A stretch of 64,000 bases of DNA from an uncultured Alphaproteobacteria bacterium (GCA_949878575.1 CATLAX010000001.1:124001-188000); one strand, 5' to 3'; shown: positions 36,043-46,163, counted from the stretch's first letter. Notes: generated from the letters alone by a model not told the origin. Numbers and translations: made by a program.

Positions 36043-36396
36043 TGATAATTGTGCCAGTGCTATTTTTCCCAGGAACGCCGCCTCTATGTCGCCCAGCAGG
36101 GATTTTGTCCCTTCATCCAGATCGTCGTTTTCCATCAGGTCTTCTGTTCTGGATATTATTTGTTCGCACATTTTTACCAAATCGCGGTTTATCATTTTTG
36201 GCGCCAACAGGTCGGCCTTGAACACTTTCTTTTCACCGCGCGCCATGAAATAGCTTTCGGCTATGCTGTCGGCCCATGTGTCAACATCTTCGGTTAAACG
36301 GTCAAACAGCAGATGCTTTGAATAGCTGTCCGTGGACCAGTGGTTTATTTTGCATGCGTACTTAAACGCAATCAGGTTTTGTATTAGCTCATACAT
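36040..36396 (-). CDS. DUF5856/Dps-like ferritin-fold protein
   Basis: LIAFKYACKINHWSTDSYSKHLLFDRLTEDVDTWADSIAESYF resembles Dps-like helix motifs. Confidence 0.55.
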   Translation of the reverse strand: MYELIQNLIAFKYACKINHWSTDSYSKHLLFDRLTEDVDTWADSIAESYFMARGEKKVFKADLLAPKMINRDLVKMCEQIISRTEDLMENDDLDEGTKSLLGDIEAAFLGKIALAQLS

Positions 36397-36568
36397 TTTA
36401 TATTCCTCCGGTAATGATTTTATCAGTACGGCGGCCGGATGGTTATAGGATGATATTCTGGTGCTATGTGCATAAAATCAGGGATTTTTTGGGAATTCAA
36501 ACCTGGCGAAAACGTGTAAAAAATATAGTACAATGATTTGCGTAACCAAAAGGAAAAAGGAGACCAAT

Positions 36569-37108
36569 ATGCAAAAACTTGTTAAAAAAATCTTTATGTT
36601 TACATCCGTGCTGGGTGTGGCCGCAATACTTAGCGGGTGCAGTACAATGTGCGGGCAGAAAAAGAAGCATCACCAGAAACCGGCGGCTGCAACGGAAACG
36701 GTCGTATTCTATCAGACATATGAACAGGCCGACATTAACCGCGTTTCTGCAAAAATGTACACCCGCAGCAGCGCCGGCGGCGAATCAAAGATGGGATATA
36801 TAAAGTTTGTTGAAACAGACAGCGGCCTGAAAATGGATGTTGATCTGAAAGACCTGCGCCCGGGTGTGACGTACACGATTAAGATATATCAGTGCGGCAG
36901 CTGCAACAACGACAGCATGTGCTGCGACAAGGCCAGCATGCCGGTAAGCCTGCCGAAACTGAAGGTTGAAAAGAGCGGACGTCTGGAGGAAACGTTTATC
37001 ATCCGCGGCCTGACGGCGGCCCAGCTGAATAACGCCAAGATTTATCTGGAACGTGACGGCGGATATAAGGCGGCATGGGGTACTTTTGACCGCGGCATGA
37101 TGCTGTAA
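36569..37108 (+). CDS. Cys-containing lipoprotein with possible SodC-like fold
   Basis: Lipobox LSGC; GLKMDVDLKDLRPGVTYTIKIYQCGSC parallels SodC GLxxxxxLxGLxPGxHGFHxHxxGSC but without the His ligands. Confidence 0.55.
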   Translation: MQKLVKKIFMFTSVLGVAAILSGCSTMCGQKKKHHQKPAAATETVVFYQTYEQADINRVSAKMYTRSSAGGESKMGYIKFVETDSGLKMDVDLKDLRPGVTYTIKIYQCGSCNNDSMCCDKASMPVSLPKLKVEKSGRLEETFIIRGLTAAQLNNAKIYLERDGGYKAAWGTFDRGMML

Positions 37109-37136
37109 TCTGTCCGGCTTTTAATTCATAGGTCGC

Positions 37137-37169
37137 GCACCCCGGGTTTTCCCGGGGTGTGTTTTTTTA
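37137..37169 (+). terminator. Intrinsic terminator
   Basis: GCGCACCCCGGGTTTTCCCGGGGTGTGTTTTTTT. Confidence 0.75.
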
Positions 37170-37223
37170 TAATTTTATCTGTGATTATATTCCTATATGT
37201 GTTAGTCTGCACTTTTGATTGGA

Positions 37224-38795
37224 ATGAGAGATACGGTAAAGCTTTTGGTCGCCTTGTGCTGCGGAATTATTTTTTCGCATTTAAATTCACGCGCTTATTG
37301 TGCGCCCGGTTCGCAATACGTTGACTTGTACGACAGCGTGTCATTTGCGGACGGGGATGTTTTTAACGCCGCGGGAATCAACGTTAATTCATCTTTGTTT
37401 ATGGAAAATGACGGCGTTGTAAATTCCGATATATTCGTGTGTCCCGCATGTGATTTTTATGTGCGCAATTCCGGGGAAATCACCGGTCTGATACATTTGA
37501 CGGGCGGCGCGTCCATGACGCAGATTGTACTGAATGCAGAAGATCTGACGATGCTGGATGCTGATGCGCCGTATACGGTTGTCGCCGATGGCGCACACGG
37601 ATTGGCGTGGGATGATTTGGTGGCTGTTGCCGGGAATGCGGGCACGCTTGTCATCCGGGACAGCGAAGTGCTGGTGGCGCCGGACGGTGTTTCGGCAGCG
37701 CGCTTTGCGTGGCGGGCGCCCGTTATAGAATTGCAGGGGGGTGTGACAGTACGGCTGGACGATGCGTACGAATATTCCGGCCGCCCCGTATTGCGCAATG
37801 TGACGGGTGACGGAACGGTTGTGATTGCAGGCTGGACGCCATCCGGCCTGTATGCGGTGTCGTCGCAGATGCGAGGTTCTGACTTGTATCTGAATCTTGT
37901 TCGTGAAACCGATTATTACAAAATTTTGGGGAACGATCTCGGGCGCGGATTAAACGCGCTGCGTTCGGCGGTTCCGGACGATTCGCTGCTGCGCAAGCTG
38001 GATGCGGCCCACGATGTCGGCGAATTGCACCATATCATGTCGCGCAGTGTCGCTATAAAACCCTTTTTAATGGCGGCACCCATGCGCATGCTGAACAATT
38101 TTATGAAAAACGACGGAATGGGGCGGGGCGCCGGTGGCGCCGCCGGTGTTTACGGCGGGCCGTTTTATTTGTCGTCGTCCGATTTTTCCGCCTATGGTGC
38201 GGCGCTGGGAATGGGCGTGGTGCCGGCTGAAAACATGACCGCGCGTCTGGGGTTGTATGGCGCAATGCTGGATTGCAATGATGATATAAACAATTATGAC
38301 GCGGAAATGTACGGCGCGAATGTAATGCTGGGCTATGCGTGGGACGGTTTGTTTTTGCGTGCCATTGCGGGTGCGACATATGCGTCGTTTGATGTGCCGT
38401 ATGTTATGCGTCCGGATTTTAAACAGGGGCCTGTGCATGGCGTGTCGCTGTATGGCGAGTCGGATTTTGGCGTGCGTTTTGAACCTTGTGATTTTCTAAC
38501 ACTTGCCCCGTATGTCGGTGTTGAATACGATTATGCAAAACTGGGGCCGGATAACGATTTTGTTATAAATGGTCGCACGGGGCTTGATGTGGTGCTGGGG
38601 TATGAAGGTGTTGATTTGCGCTATGAATACAAGACGGGCGTCGCAATAAATGATGCGGGAAACATTAGCGCAATGGTGGGCGTGGGCATGTGGTCCGCAT
38701 CTGACGATGCCGGTGCGGATGCGGGCGTGCATGTTGCGCGGTATGACGGGGTGGTGTCGTATATGTTTAAAATATCCGCCGGAATAGGGTTTTAA
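37224..38795 (+). CDS. Autotransporter-like outer-membrane beta-barrel protein
   Basis: Signal peptide, repetitive N-terminal segment (NAAGINVNSSLFMENDGVVNSDIF), C-terminal barrel-like region with terminal aromatic (ISAGIGF). Confidence 0.75.
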   Translation: MRDTVKLLVALCCGIIFSHLNSRAYCAPGSQYVDLYDSVSFADGDVFNAAGINVNSSLFMENDGVVNSDIFVCPACDFYVRNSGEITGLIHLTGGASMTQIVLNAEDLTMLDADAPYTVVADGAHGLAWDDLVAVAGNAGTLVIRDSEVLVAPDGVSAARFAWRAPVIELQGGVTVRLDDAYEYSGRPVLRNVTGDGTVVIAGWTPSGLYAVSSQMRGSDLYLNLVRETDYYKILGNDLGRGLNALRSAVPDDSLLRKLDAAHDVGELHHIMSRSVAIKPFLMAAPMRMLNNFMKNDGMGRGAGGAAGVYGGPFYLSSSDFSAYGAALGMGVVPAENMTARLGLYGAMLDCNDDINNYDAEMYGANVMLGYAWDGLFLRAIAGATYASFDVPYVMRPDFKQGPVHGVSLYGESDFGVRFEPCDFLTLAPYVGVEYDYAKLGPDNDFVINGRTGLDVVLGYEGVDLRYEYKTGVAINDAGNISAMVGVGMWSASDDAGADAGVHVARYDGVVSYMFKISAGIGF

Positions 38796-40090
38796 TCTGC
38801 GAATTCACCGCGCAATGACGCCTTGTTCGCCGCCGTGACTTTTATATCCGCCATTTGTGGCGCGGCGTCGTTCGCCGGCACGATGCACTGCTGCATATAT
38901 GGGGTGCGGTATACGAGATGACGGCCGGTTTTGTCGGGCCCCTCGTACAGGCACGGCATTGTTTTGCCGATGCAGGCCTCGTTAAAGCTTCTTTGTATTT
39001 CGTTTAATTCCGCATCCAGTATTGCCAGCCGCGCCGCCTTTATGGTTTCCGGCACCTGGTCGGGCATTAATGCGGCGGCTGTATGCGGGCGGGGGGAATA
39101 TTTGAACGAATAAGAGTTGATGTATTTTATTCGTCTGGCGATTTCAAGTGTCTGGTTGAAATCCTCGTCCGATTCGCCCGGAAAGCCCACGATAAAATCG
39201 CTGGATATCTGAATGTCGGGTCTGGCATCGTGCAACTTGTTTATAATATCTATATATAGATCCAGACTGTACGGACGATTCATTCTTGTCAATACATTGG
39301 GCGAGCCGCTTTGTATAGGCATGTTTAAAAACGGTAGCAACTTTGGCTCTGTTCTGAACATTTCTATCAGGTCGTCCGTCATTTCTGTGGGATAGCTGGA
39401 TGTAAAGCGTATTCGCTGTATCCGGGGCAGGGCGGCCGCGGCCCGAATCAAGTCAGATAGGCGGTATTTGCGGCCGTCGTTGTCCGTGTATTTGTAACCG
39501 TTCACATTCTGGCCTAAAAAACATATTTCCACGGCGCCCGTATCCGCCGCGTGCCGGCAATCGTCAATGACGTTGGCAAAACGGCGCGAGACCTCGCGGC
39601 CGCGCGTATACGGCACTATGCAGTATGTGCAGCAGTGGTCGCATCCTTCCTGTATCGGAACATATGCGACGGCGGGAGAATGCTCCATCCGGGGCAGTTC
39701 GTCAAATTTTTCCAGGCCGCCCAAGTCTATGTTTAACAGTTTGGCATCCGGATTTTCCAGAACCTGGGGCAGTTTGTGATAGCTTTGCGGGCCCAAAACA
39801 AAATTTAATTCCGGTATTCGGCGAAACGCGTCCGCACCCGATTCGCGCGCGACACATCCGACGATGCCGAACAGTGCATCCGGTTTTTTCTGGCGGCGTA
39901 TGCGGCCCAGGGCTGAAAACACCTTGTCCGTCGCTTTTGCGCGCACGGCGCACGTGTTTAATATTATGATGTCCGCGTCCGCGACGTTTTGTGTCCGGGA
40001 CAGGCCGCGCGCCGTCAACATCGCCGCTATGCGCTGGCCGTCATAAACGTTCATCTGACAGCCGAATGTCTGGATAAAAAACTTTTTCAT
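38792..40090 (-). CDS. miaB: tRNA-2-methylthio-N6-dimethylallyladenosine synthase
   Basis: TFGCQMNVYDGQRI, EGCDHCCTYCIVPYTRGREVSR, DFIVGFPGESDEDF. Confidence 0.95.
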   Translation of the reverse strand: MKKFFIQTFGCQMNVYDGQRIAAMLTARGLSRTQNVADADIIILNTCAVRAKATDKVFSALGRIRRQKKPDALFGIVGCVARESGADAFRRIPELNFVLGPQSYHKLPQVLENPDAKLLNIDLGGLEKFDELPRMEHSPAVAYVPIQEGCDHCCTYCIVPYTRGREVSRRFANVIDDCRHAADTGAVEICFLGQNVNGYKYTDNDGRKYRLSDLIRAAAALPRIQRIRFTSSYPTEMTDDLIEMFRTEPKLLPFLNMPIQSGSPNVLTRMNRPYSLDLYIDIINKLHDARPDIQISSDFIVGFPGESDEDFNQTLEIARRIKYINSYSFKYSPRPHTAAALMPDQVPETIKAARLAILDAELNEIQRSFNEACIGKTMPCLYEGPDKTGRHLVYRTPYMQQCIVPANDAAPQMADIKVTAANKASLRGEFAD

Positions 40091-40222
40091 TTTGCCCGTT
40101 GCCGTTATCTTTGCCGTGTTCTGTTCATTTGTTTTTTTGTACGCCGGGCGGCCTTTCTTGTATAAATATTTTTCGCCATTTTTTTGCAGTTCGGCCGCCC
40201 GTGCAATATAAAAATTGCGTTT

Positions 40223-40402
40223 TTATTTGTGCTTGGTGTTGTTGGCGCGTGTCTTTATTATCTCGCGTTTTTTCTGCATGACTTTGTTATACCGGTGTTG
40301 TGCGCGCTGTGCCGCCAAATCAACAATATTTTCGTCTTTTTCCACCAGGCCGTATTTTACGCCTGTGACAGGGCTGTCTTCAATCATTCTGATTACTTTC
40401 AT
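40223..40402 (-). CDS. Small hypothetical protein (59 aa), below ORF-track cutoff
   Basis: MKVIRMIEDSPVTGVKYGLVEKDENIVDLAAQRAQHRYNKVMQKKREIIKTRANNTKHK; AAGGAG RBS, between gatB and miaB. Confidence 0.6.
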   Translation of the reverse strand: MKVIRMIEDSPVTGVKYGLVEKDENIVDLAAQRAQHRYNKVMQKKREIIKTRANNTKHK

Positions 40403-40412
40403 TTTTTTCTCC

Positions 40413-41939
40413 TTAGTTAAGTTTTTTTCGCAAGAGTTCGTTTACCACCGACGGGTTGGCCTTGCCGCCGGTCGCCTTCATCACGCCGCCGACAAAGAAG
40501 CCGAGCAGGCCCGTTTTTCCCGCCCGGTACTGTTCCACCTGGGCCGGGTTTTTGGCGATGACGTCATCCACCGCGGATTCTATGGCGGATGTATCCGTTA
40601 TCTGCTGCATGCCGAATTTTTCGGCGATGTCGCGCGGCGTGCCGGTTTCCCCGTCCAGCATTTTTATGAATATTTCCTTGGCCTGTTTTCCGTTTATCAC
40701 TTTTTCGGCAATCATGTCCACCAAATCGGCCAGATCAGAGGGACGTATAATCCGCGGCATGCCAGGCTCAGCTGTATCCACAGCGTTTTTCTCGTCCCAG
40801 TTTTCCGGATGTGCGAACAGTTCCGATATCATCCAGTTGGCAATGGGTTTGGCGCGTTCCTTTTTGCCGCCCACCGCCGCATCAAACCAGCGGGAAATGT
40901 CCGTGCTTTCCGTCAGGCGCGCCGCATCATATTCGGCCAGCCCCAGAACATCCGTGTAACGCGCGCGCGTCGCCGCCGGCAGTTCCGGCATCGTGCGACG
41001 TATGCGTTCAATCATTTCATCGTCAATGTGCAGTTCCAGCAGATCCGGATCCGGGAAGTAGCGATAATCCAGCGCGTCCTCCTTGCTGCGCATTACGGAC
41101 GTCGTGCCGTCGCTTTGTGAATATCTCATCGTGTCCTGGGAAACGGTGCCGCCCGATTCGTACGCCTCTATCTGGCGGCGGGCCTCATATTCTATGGCGG
41201 ATTTTATAAATTTAAACGACACCATGTTTTTTGTTTCCGTACGTGTGCGGAATTCCGTGCTGCCGACGGGGCGCACGGACACGTTTACGTCCGCGCGCAT
41301 GGATCCTTCCTCCATGTTGGCCTTTGACACGCCCAGCGCCCGTGCAATTTCACGGATTTCGCGCAGATAGCGTTCCGCCTCGTCGGGGGAGGTTATGTAA
41401 GAATTGTTTTCCGGGTTTTTCACATCCAAAAACGTTACGATTTCCAGCAGGGCGACGCCCGTTCTGTTATAGTCTGCGAATGATTTCGTCGGATGCACGT
41501 CGTGTTTTAATTTTCCGGCGTCCTGTTCCAGGTGCGCGCGTTCTATAAATATTTTTTTCGGCGCCCCGTCGTCGCCCATGATTTCAACCCAGCCGCGGCC
41601 GACAACAGGCGGCTCGTCCGCCGGCTGTGATATCTGGTATCCCTGGGGCAGGTCGGGATAAAAATACTGTTTGCGTGCAAAACGGCTGTGGCGCGATATT
41701 TCCGCGTTTAAGCCCAGGCCCATTTTTATCGCCTGTTCAACACAGTACTCGTTCAAAACGGGCAGCATTCCCGGCATGGCACAGTCAACCATGGATACCT
41801 GGGTGTTGGGGGATATGCCGGGGTTATAGTCGGCCGATGCCCCGCTGAACAGTTTTGAGGCTGACAACACCTCTATATGCGTTTCCAGGCCTATCACCAG
41901 TTCCCAGTCTGTTGTTTTGCCCTTTATTATGTATGACAT
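40413..41939 (-). CDS. gatB: Asp-tRNA(Asn)/Glu-tRNA(Gln) amidotransferase subunit B
   Basis: WELVIGLETHIEVLSASKLFSGA, SMRADVNVSVRPVGS, DYRYFPDPDL. Confidence 0.95.
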   Translation of the reverse strand: MSYIIKGKTTDWELVIGLETHIEVLSASKLFSGASADYNPGISPNTQVSMVDCAMPGMLPVLNEYCVEQAIKMGLGLNAEISRHSRFARKQYFYPDLPQGYQISQPADEPPVVGRGWVEIMGDDGAPKKIFIERAHLEQDAGKLKHDVHPTKSFADYNRTGVALLEIVTFLDVKNPENNSYITSPDEAERYLREIREIARALGVSKANMEEGSMRADVNVSVRPVGSTEFRTRTETKNMVSFKFIKSAIEYEARRQIEAYESGGTVSQDTMRYSQSDGTTSVMRSKEDALDYRYFPDPDLLELHIDDEMIERIRRTMPELPAATRARYTDVLGLAEYDAARLTESTDISRWFDAAVGGKKERAKPIANWMISELFAHPENWDEKNAVDTAEPGMPRIIRPSDLADLVDMIAEKVINGKQAKEIFIKMLDGETGTPRDIAEKFGMQQITDTSAIESAVDDVIAKNPAQVEQYRAGKTGLLGFFVGGVMKATGGKANPSVVNELLRKKLN

Positions 41940-41973
41940 TTTCTTTTTCCTTTAATTAAAAAACTGTTTGTAG

Positions 41974-42435
41974 TTATCTGGCCCGCGCGCCGTGTCTGGC
42001 GATAAATTCCTTTGTATAGTCCCCCGGGTTGCAATACTTTGTCAAACCACATTTTGCGGCCTGGCGCCTGATGGTTTTAAGCAGCAGATACGCGCGCTTG
42101 GTCCCGCTTAGGTCTGTGAAGGTTCCATCATTCCACGCCACGTACGCATATAGCTGATGATTTTTGACGGATATGCTGCCCGGATAAATATATGACGGCG
42201 TACAGGACGTTTCCATGTAATAATTAATCAATAATTTTATGTCCGATTCCAATACGTATGCGTACTGGGTACAGGTTTGGTAATAATCCGGCAGGGCGGA
42301 TGACTGTAATTTTGATATTTTTTCCGGATTGTGTTTTATAGCCTGGCGAATGGTTTCAAAATCATCTCGCTCTTGCGGTGTAAGCTTTGACAGCCGCAAA
42401 TAGTTTTTGATTCTTTGTGTTATGCTGGCGGACAT
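41974..42435 (-). CDS. Hypothetical protein (153 aa)
   Basis: Intact ORF; no family recognised. Confidence 0.55.
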   Translation of the reverse strand: MSASITQRIKNYLRLSKLTPQERDDFETIRQAIKHNPEKISKLQSSALPDYYQTCTQYAYVLESDIKLLINYYMETSCTPSYIYPGSISVKNHQLYAYVAWNDGTFTDLSGTKRAYLLLKTIRRQAAKCGLTKYCNPGDYTKEFIARHGARAR

Positions 42436-42489
42436 GTATTATTTTCCTTGCTTTTTATATTTTAGTATCTTATCATGCGTTTCGCAGTC

Positions 42490-42565
42490 GGCTAGGTAGC
42501 TCAGTTGGTAGAGCAAGGGACTGAAAATCCCTGTGTCGGCGGTTCGATTCCGTCCCTAGCCACCA
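42490..42565 (+). tRNA. tRNA-Phe(GAA), CCA encoded
   Basis: GGCTAGGTAGCTCAGTTGGTAGAGCAAGGGACTGAAAATCCCTGTGTCGGCGGTTCGATTCCGTCCCTAGCCACCA; anticodon GAA. Confidence 0.95.
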
Positions 42566-42591
42566 GAAATTTTATGGCTTCGGCCATTTTT

Positions 42592-44067
42592 TTATTTCCC
42601 CATTACTGTTGTCGGACGATTGTCCAGTGCGGCCATCTGCTCAATCACCTTGGCCAGCTGCAAAACTTTTGCATCCGAAAACTGTGGTCCGGCGACATGC
42701 ATCCCCAGCGGCAGACCGTTTGCATTGCGGCCGCCGGCAACGCTGCATCCGGGAAGACCGGCCAAGTTCATCGGAACCAGCATGGCGTTTGATGCGGTGG
42801 CCTCTGCCGCGCTTAAATCGTTTTCCAGCGGAAATGCCGCACATGGCGCAGATGGCGATATAATCAGATCGCACTGTTCAAACACGGCCGCAAACTCGTC
42901 GGCCATTAGGCGACGGACACGCGCGGCCTGTACAAAGCATGGCTCATAAAAGTCTTTGGTCAGTGCGATGGATCCGGTTAACAGTCTGAATTTTACATTC
43001 TTTCCAAATCCGGCGGCGCGTGTTTTTTTATACGTGTCGGCCAGGTCTTCGCCTTCTATGCGCAGGCCGTATCTCATGCCGTCGTAACGCGCCAGGTTTG
43101 ACGACGCCTCGGCCCGTGATATGACCGCATACAAAACATCCGTCATCATGACATGTGGTACAGACACGTCTATTATTTCCGCGCCGGCCGTGCGCAGAGC
43201 GTCCACATTTCGCGCAAACATTGCGCGCATGTCGTCGGCAATGCCGGGGGCCGCCATTACCTCACGCACTATGCCGATGCGCAGGCCGCGCAGGTTTACC
43301 GGTTCAATGGGCGCACGTAATTGGCGTGCAACGTCGTCCGCCAGCGGGGCGGATGTTGAATCCTTTGGATCGTGACCCGCCATCGCGGCCAGCAAAACTG
43401 CTGCGTCGTCCACCGTGCGCGCTATCGCGCCGGGGTGGTCCAGACTGGATGCAAACGCGATGCATCCCCAGCGGCTGCACAGGCCGTATGTAGGCTTGAT
43501 TCCAACCAGGCCGGTCATTGATGACGGAAAGCGTATGGAATCGCCCGTGTCGGATCCAGTGGCCGCCATGGCCAGACCCGCCGCAACCGCCGCAACCGAA
43601 CCACTGGACGAACCGCCCGGCATCAGCGCCTTGTCGCGTCCGTACGGGTTTTTTGTCGCGCCGAAATATGACGTGCGGCCAGTGCCGGACATGGCGAATT
43701 CATCCATGTTTGTCTTGCCCAGCATTACCGTTCCGGCGTCTGCGCATTTTTGTGACACGGTTGATTCATATTCCGGAATAAAATTTTCCAGCATACGCGA
43801 ACCCGCCGTTGTGCGTATGCCGCGCGTTGCAAACAGGTCCTTCATGCCAAGCGGAATTCCGTCCAGCGGCAACTCTTCGCCAGCGGCATACCGGGCGTCG
43901 GCCGCGGCCGCATCGGCCAGGGCGCGTTCCGGTGTGACGGTGATATAGCAGTTTAACTCCGGGTTTAAGTTTTCTATGCGGGCCAGATGCGCACGCGTTA
44001 ATTCCGTGGCGCTTATTTCGCGTTTTTTTAATTTTGCCAGGGCCTGGGTAATTGTTAAGTCTATCAT
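42592..44067 (-). CDS. gatA: Asp-tRNA(Asn)/Glu-tRNA(Gln) amidotransferase subunit A
   Basis: Amidase signature MPGGSSSGSVAAVAAGLAMAATGSDTGDSIRFPSSMTGLVGIKPTYG. Confidence 0.95.
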   Translation of the reverse strand: MIDLTITQALAKLKKREISATELTRAHLARIENLNPELNCYITVTPERALADAAAADARYAAGEELPLDGIPLGMKDLFATRGIRTTAGSRMLENFIPEYESTVSQKCADAGTVMLGKTNMDEFAMSGTGRTSYFGATKNPYGRDKALMPGGSSSGSVAAVAAGLAMAATGSDTGDSIRFPSSMTGLVGIKPTYGLCSRWGCIAFASSLDHPGAIARTVDDAAVLLAAMAGHDPKDSTSAPLADDVARQLRAPIEPVNLRGLRIGIVREVMAAPGIADDMRAMFARNVDALRTAGAEIIDVSVPHVMMTDVLYAVISRAEASSNLARYDGMRYGLRIEGEDLADTYKKTRAAGFGKNVKFRLLTGSIALTKDFYEPCFVQAARVRRLMADEFAAVFEQCDLIISPSAPCAAFPLENDLSAAEATASNAMLVPMNLAGLPGCSVAGGRNANGLPLGMHVAGPQFSDAKVLQLAKVIEQMAALDNRPTTVMGK

Positions 44068-44077
44068 GTGTGTCACT

Positions 44078-44212
44078 TTATTTTTGTTTCTCGTTTAAAT
44101 AAAACTGTGGGAACAGCGCGGCCGGTGTTATGCGCGTTATACGAACGGACGTGCCGATATTGTCGTCATAATGAGGTATATGAAAAACAACGTCTATTTT
44201 TTTCTGTGGCAT
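44078..44212 (-). CDS. Small ORF (44 aa) between gatC and gatA
   Basis: MPQKKIDVVFHIPHYDDNIGTSVRITRITPAALFPQFYLNEKQK; co-oriented in the gatCA operon. Confidence 0.4.
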   Translation of the reverse strand: MPQKKIDVVFHIPHYDDNIGTSVRITRITPAALFPQFYLNEKQK

Positions 44213-44226
44213 TGTTGCGTTCCCCG

Positions 44227-44520
44227 TTATTCATCCATAACCTTTGGCACGGCGAAATAGCCGCGTGATACGCCGGATTTGTCCGGGGTGTTTGCCAAAA
44301 CCGCGTCGCGCATGTCGCCGTCCGTTACCGTGTCCGTCCGGCGCGGCAGGCGGTGCGCGGCCGGGCTGTACATCGGGGCGACGCCAGAGGTGTCTATGTC
44401 GCGCAGCGCGTCAACCCATTCAAAGACGACGTTTGTATTTATCGCCGCCAGTTCTTCATCTGTTGCGCCCAGCTTTACCAGCTCTGCAAATTTGCGTAAT
44501 TGCTGCTTGCTAAAACTCAT
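44227..44520 (-). CDS. gatC: Asp-tRNA(Asn)/Glu-tRNA(Gln) amidotransferase subunit C
   Basis: LRKFAELVKLGATDEELAAI...VDALRDIDTSGVAPM; YFAVPKVMDE C-terminus. Confidence 0.9.
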   Translation of the reverse strand: MSFSKQQLRKFAELVKLGATDEELAAINTNVVFEWVDALRDIDTSGVAPMYSPAAHRLPRRTDTVTDGDMRDAVLANTPDKSGVSRGYFAVPKVMDE

Positions 44521-44556
44521 CTTTCATCCTATATTAAAACATCAAAGGATTATATA

Positions 44557-45006
44557 ATGATTCTGCCAGATTTCAAGGCTTTTCCGCGTACGGGACGCAT
44601 AATTGGGCTTGATTGGGGCGCGCGCCGCACGGGGGTCGCCGTATCGGATGCGTCGCGTGAATTTGTTTTTACGCGTCCCGCGATTGTAACGCCGCGTGGT
44701 GACGCGTCATGGGCGGTGCGCGTGGCCGATTTGGCGCGTGCGGAAAATGCGGTCGGATTTGTTATGGGAATGCCCGTACGTTTGAGCGGCGAACCATCAC
44801 AGACGGCGGATGAAATTCGCGCGTATGCCGCGCAGCTGTGCACATACAGCGATTTGCCGATAGTGTTTGTTGATGAGGCGCTGACCAGTATGGAGGCGCA
44901 GCAGTCAATGGGCCGGGTGCGCCGCGACGATATAAAAAAGCGCCTGGACTCAGAGGCGGCGCGCGTCATATTGGAAAACGCAATATCCATCATGGGGCGC
45001 ATGTGA
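44557..45006 (+). CDS. ruvX: Holliday junction resolvase RuvX/YqgF
   Basis: IIGLDWGARRTGVAVSDASREF, VGFVMGMPVRLSGEPS, VDEALTSMEAQ. Confidence 0.92.
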   Translation: MILPDFKAFPRTGRIIGLDWGARRTGVAVSDASREFVFTRPAIVTPRGDASWAVRVADLARAENAVGFVMGMPVRLSGEPSQTADEIRAYAAQLCTYSDLPIVFVDEALTSMEAQQSMGRVRRDDIKKRLDSEAARVILENAISIMGRM

Positions 45007-45067
45007 TACGATAAAAAATCCCGGAAACAGTGCACATAGCGCTGTTTTTTTTGTTCGTGCGGTAATG

Positions 45068-46117
45068 TTATTCTTCGCGTTTGTCCGGGATGTTTCCGTC
45101 GGCCGACAACAATACTGCAATCCACCTGGTGGAATCAAACTGGGCCGTTATTATAAATGTTGCGACCAGCAGCGGCACGCTGAAAAACATGCCGGCGATT
45201 CCCCATATCATTCCCCAGAACACCAGGTTTATAAGTATCGCCAGCGTTGACAGGTTAAGTGTCTTGCCAGTCATTTTCGGTTCCAGTATGTTTCCAAACA
45301 CTATCTGCAAAGTGATAAGTCCCGCCGCGGTTAATATCGGTTGGTGCAGCGTCGGGGCCGATACCAGCGAATAGAGTATCGGCAGCGTGCATGCCACGAT
45401 TGCGCCGATTGTCGGGATATAGCTGGTTATGAAAACGATGAACGCCCACACGCCGGCAAACTCCAGACCTATTGAGCGCATCCATATGTATGATACTATG
45501 CCGGTAACCGCCGAAATAAATGTTTTCACAAACAGGTATTTCTTCATGTTTGTGTCAATGCTGTCTATTATATATCGCATCTTTTTTGACTGGCGCCGGT
45601 TGGGGAACATTGCCGCAAATTTGCGGTTAAATGTACTCTGTTCAACAAACATGAACAGCATGTATATTACAATCATTCCGATGGTTGCGGCGATTGATGC
45701 GGCGGACATGCCGACGCTGGTCGCGATTTGGCTGATGTTTGGGATTAGTGATGCGTCAAAACTTATGCCCATCTGGGCCGACAGGTATTCCGCCAGCATT
45801 GTTAGCCGCATTTGAATTTCCGGCATGACGCCAATCAATTCCTCGTACATGGGGCGAATCTGGGTGATGAACAGATATATGACGCCGCCGATTGTTGCGG
45901 CGGACAATATGTTCGCCGTCCAGTCAAAGACGCGCGCCGGCACGGGATAGTTTGCATCGCGGTTCTTTTTAAACGGAAAAACCTTGCGGTAATATGCGCT
46001 GATGGCGTTTATTAAATACCACATGAACGCCGCTATTAGCAGGGGGATGAAAATGGGCCGCCCCAGCCACAGAAAAAACACCAGGCCGATAAAGAAAATC
46101 AATCCGTTTGACAGCAT
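45068..46117 (-). CDS. AI-2E family transporter (PerM-like)
   Basis: Eight-TM pattern; FITSYIPTIGAIVACTLPIL, FWGMIWGIAGMFFSVPLLVA. Confidence 0.85.
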   Translation of the reverse strand: MLSNGLIFFIGLVFFLWLGRPIFIPLLIAAFMWYLINAISAYYRKVFPFKKNRDANYPVPARVFDWTANILSAATIGGVIYLFITQIRPMYEELIGVMPEIQMRLTMLAEYLSAQMGISFDASLIPNISQIATSVGMSAASIAATIGMIVIYMLFMFVEQSTFNRKFAAMFPNRRQSKKMRYIIDSIDTNMKKYLFVKTFISAVTGIVSYIWMRSIGLEFAGVWAFIVFITSYIPTIGAIVACTLPILYSLVSAPTLHQPILTAAGLITLQIVFGNILEPKMTGKTLNLSTLAILINLVFWGMIWGIAGMFFSVPLLVATFIITAQFDSTRWIAVLLSADGNIPDKREE

Positions 46118-46163
46118 TTTAAAATCCCCCTGTGCTAGCAAATCGTGCATATAGCGCGATTTT

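Noticed and set aside
40215-41120. 301-aa plus-strand ORF antisense to gatB
   Set aside because: Mostly antisense to the well-supported gatB gene; composition is the mirror of gatB, a typical GC-rich shadow ORF.
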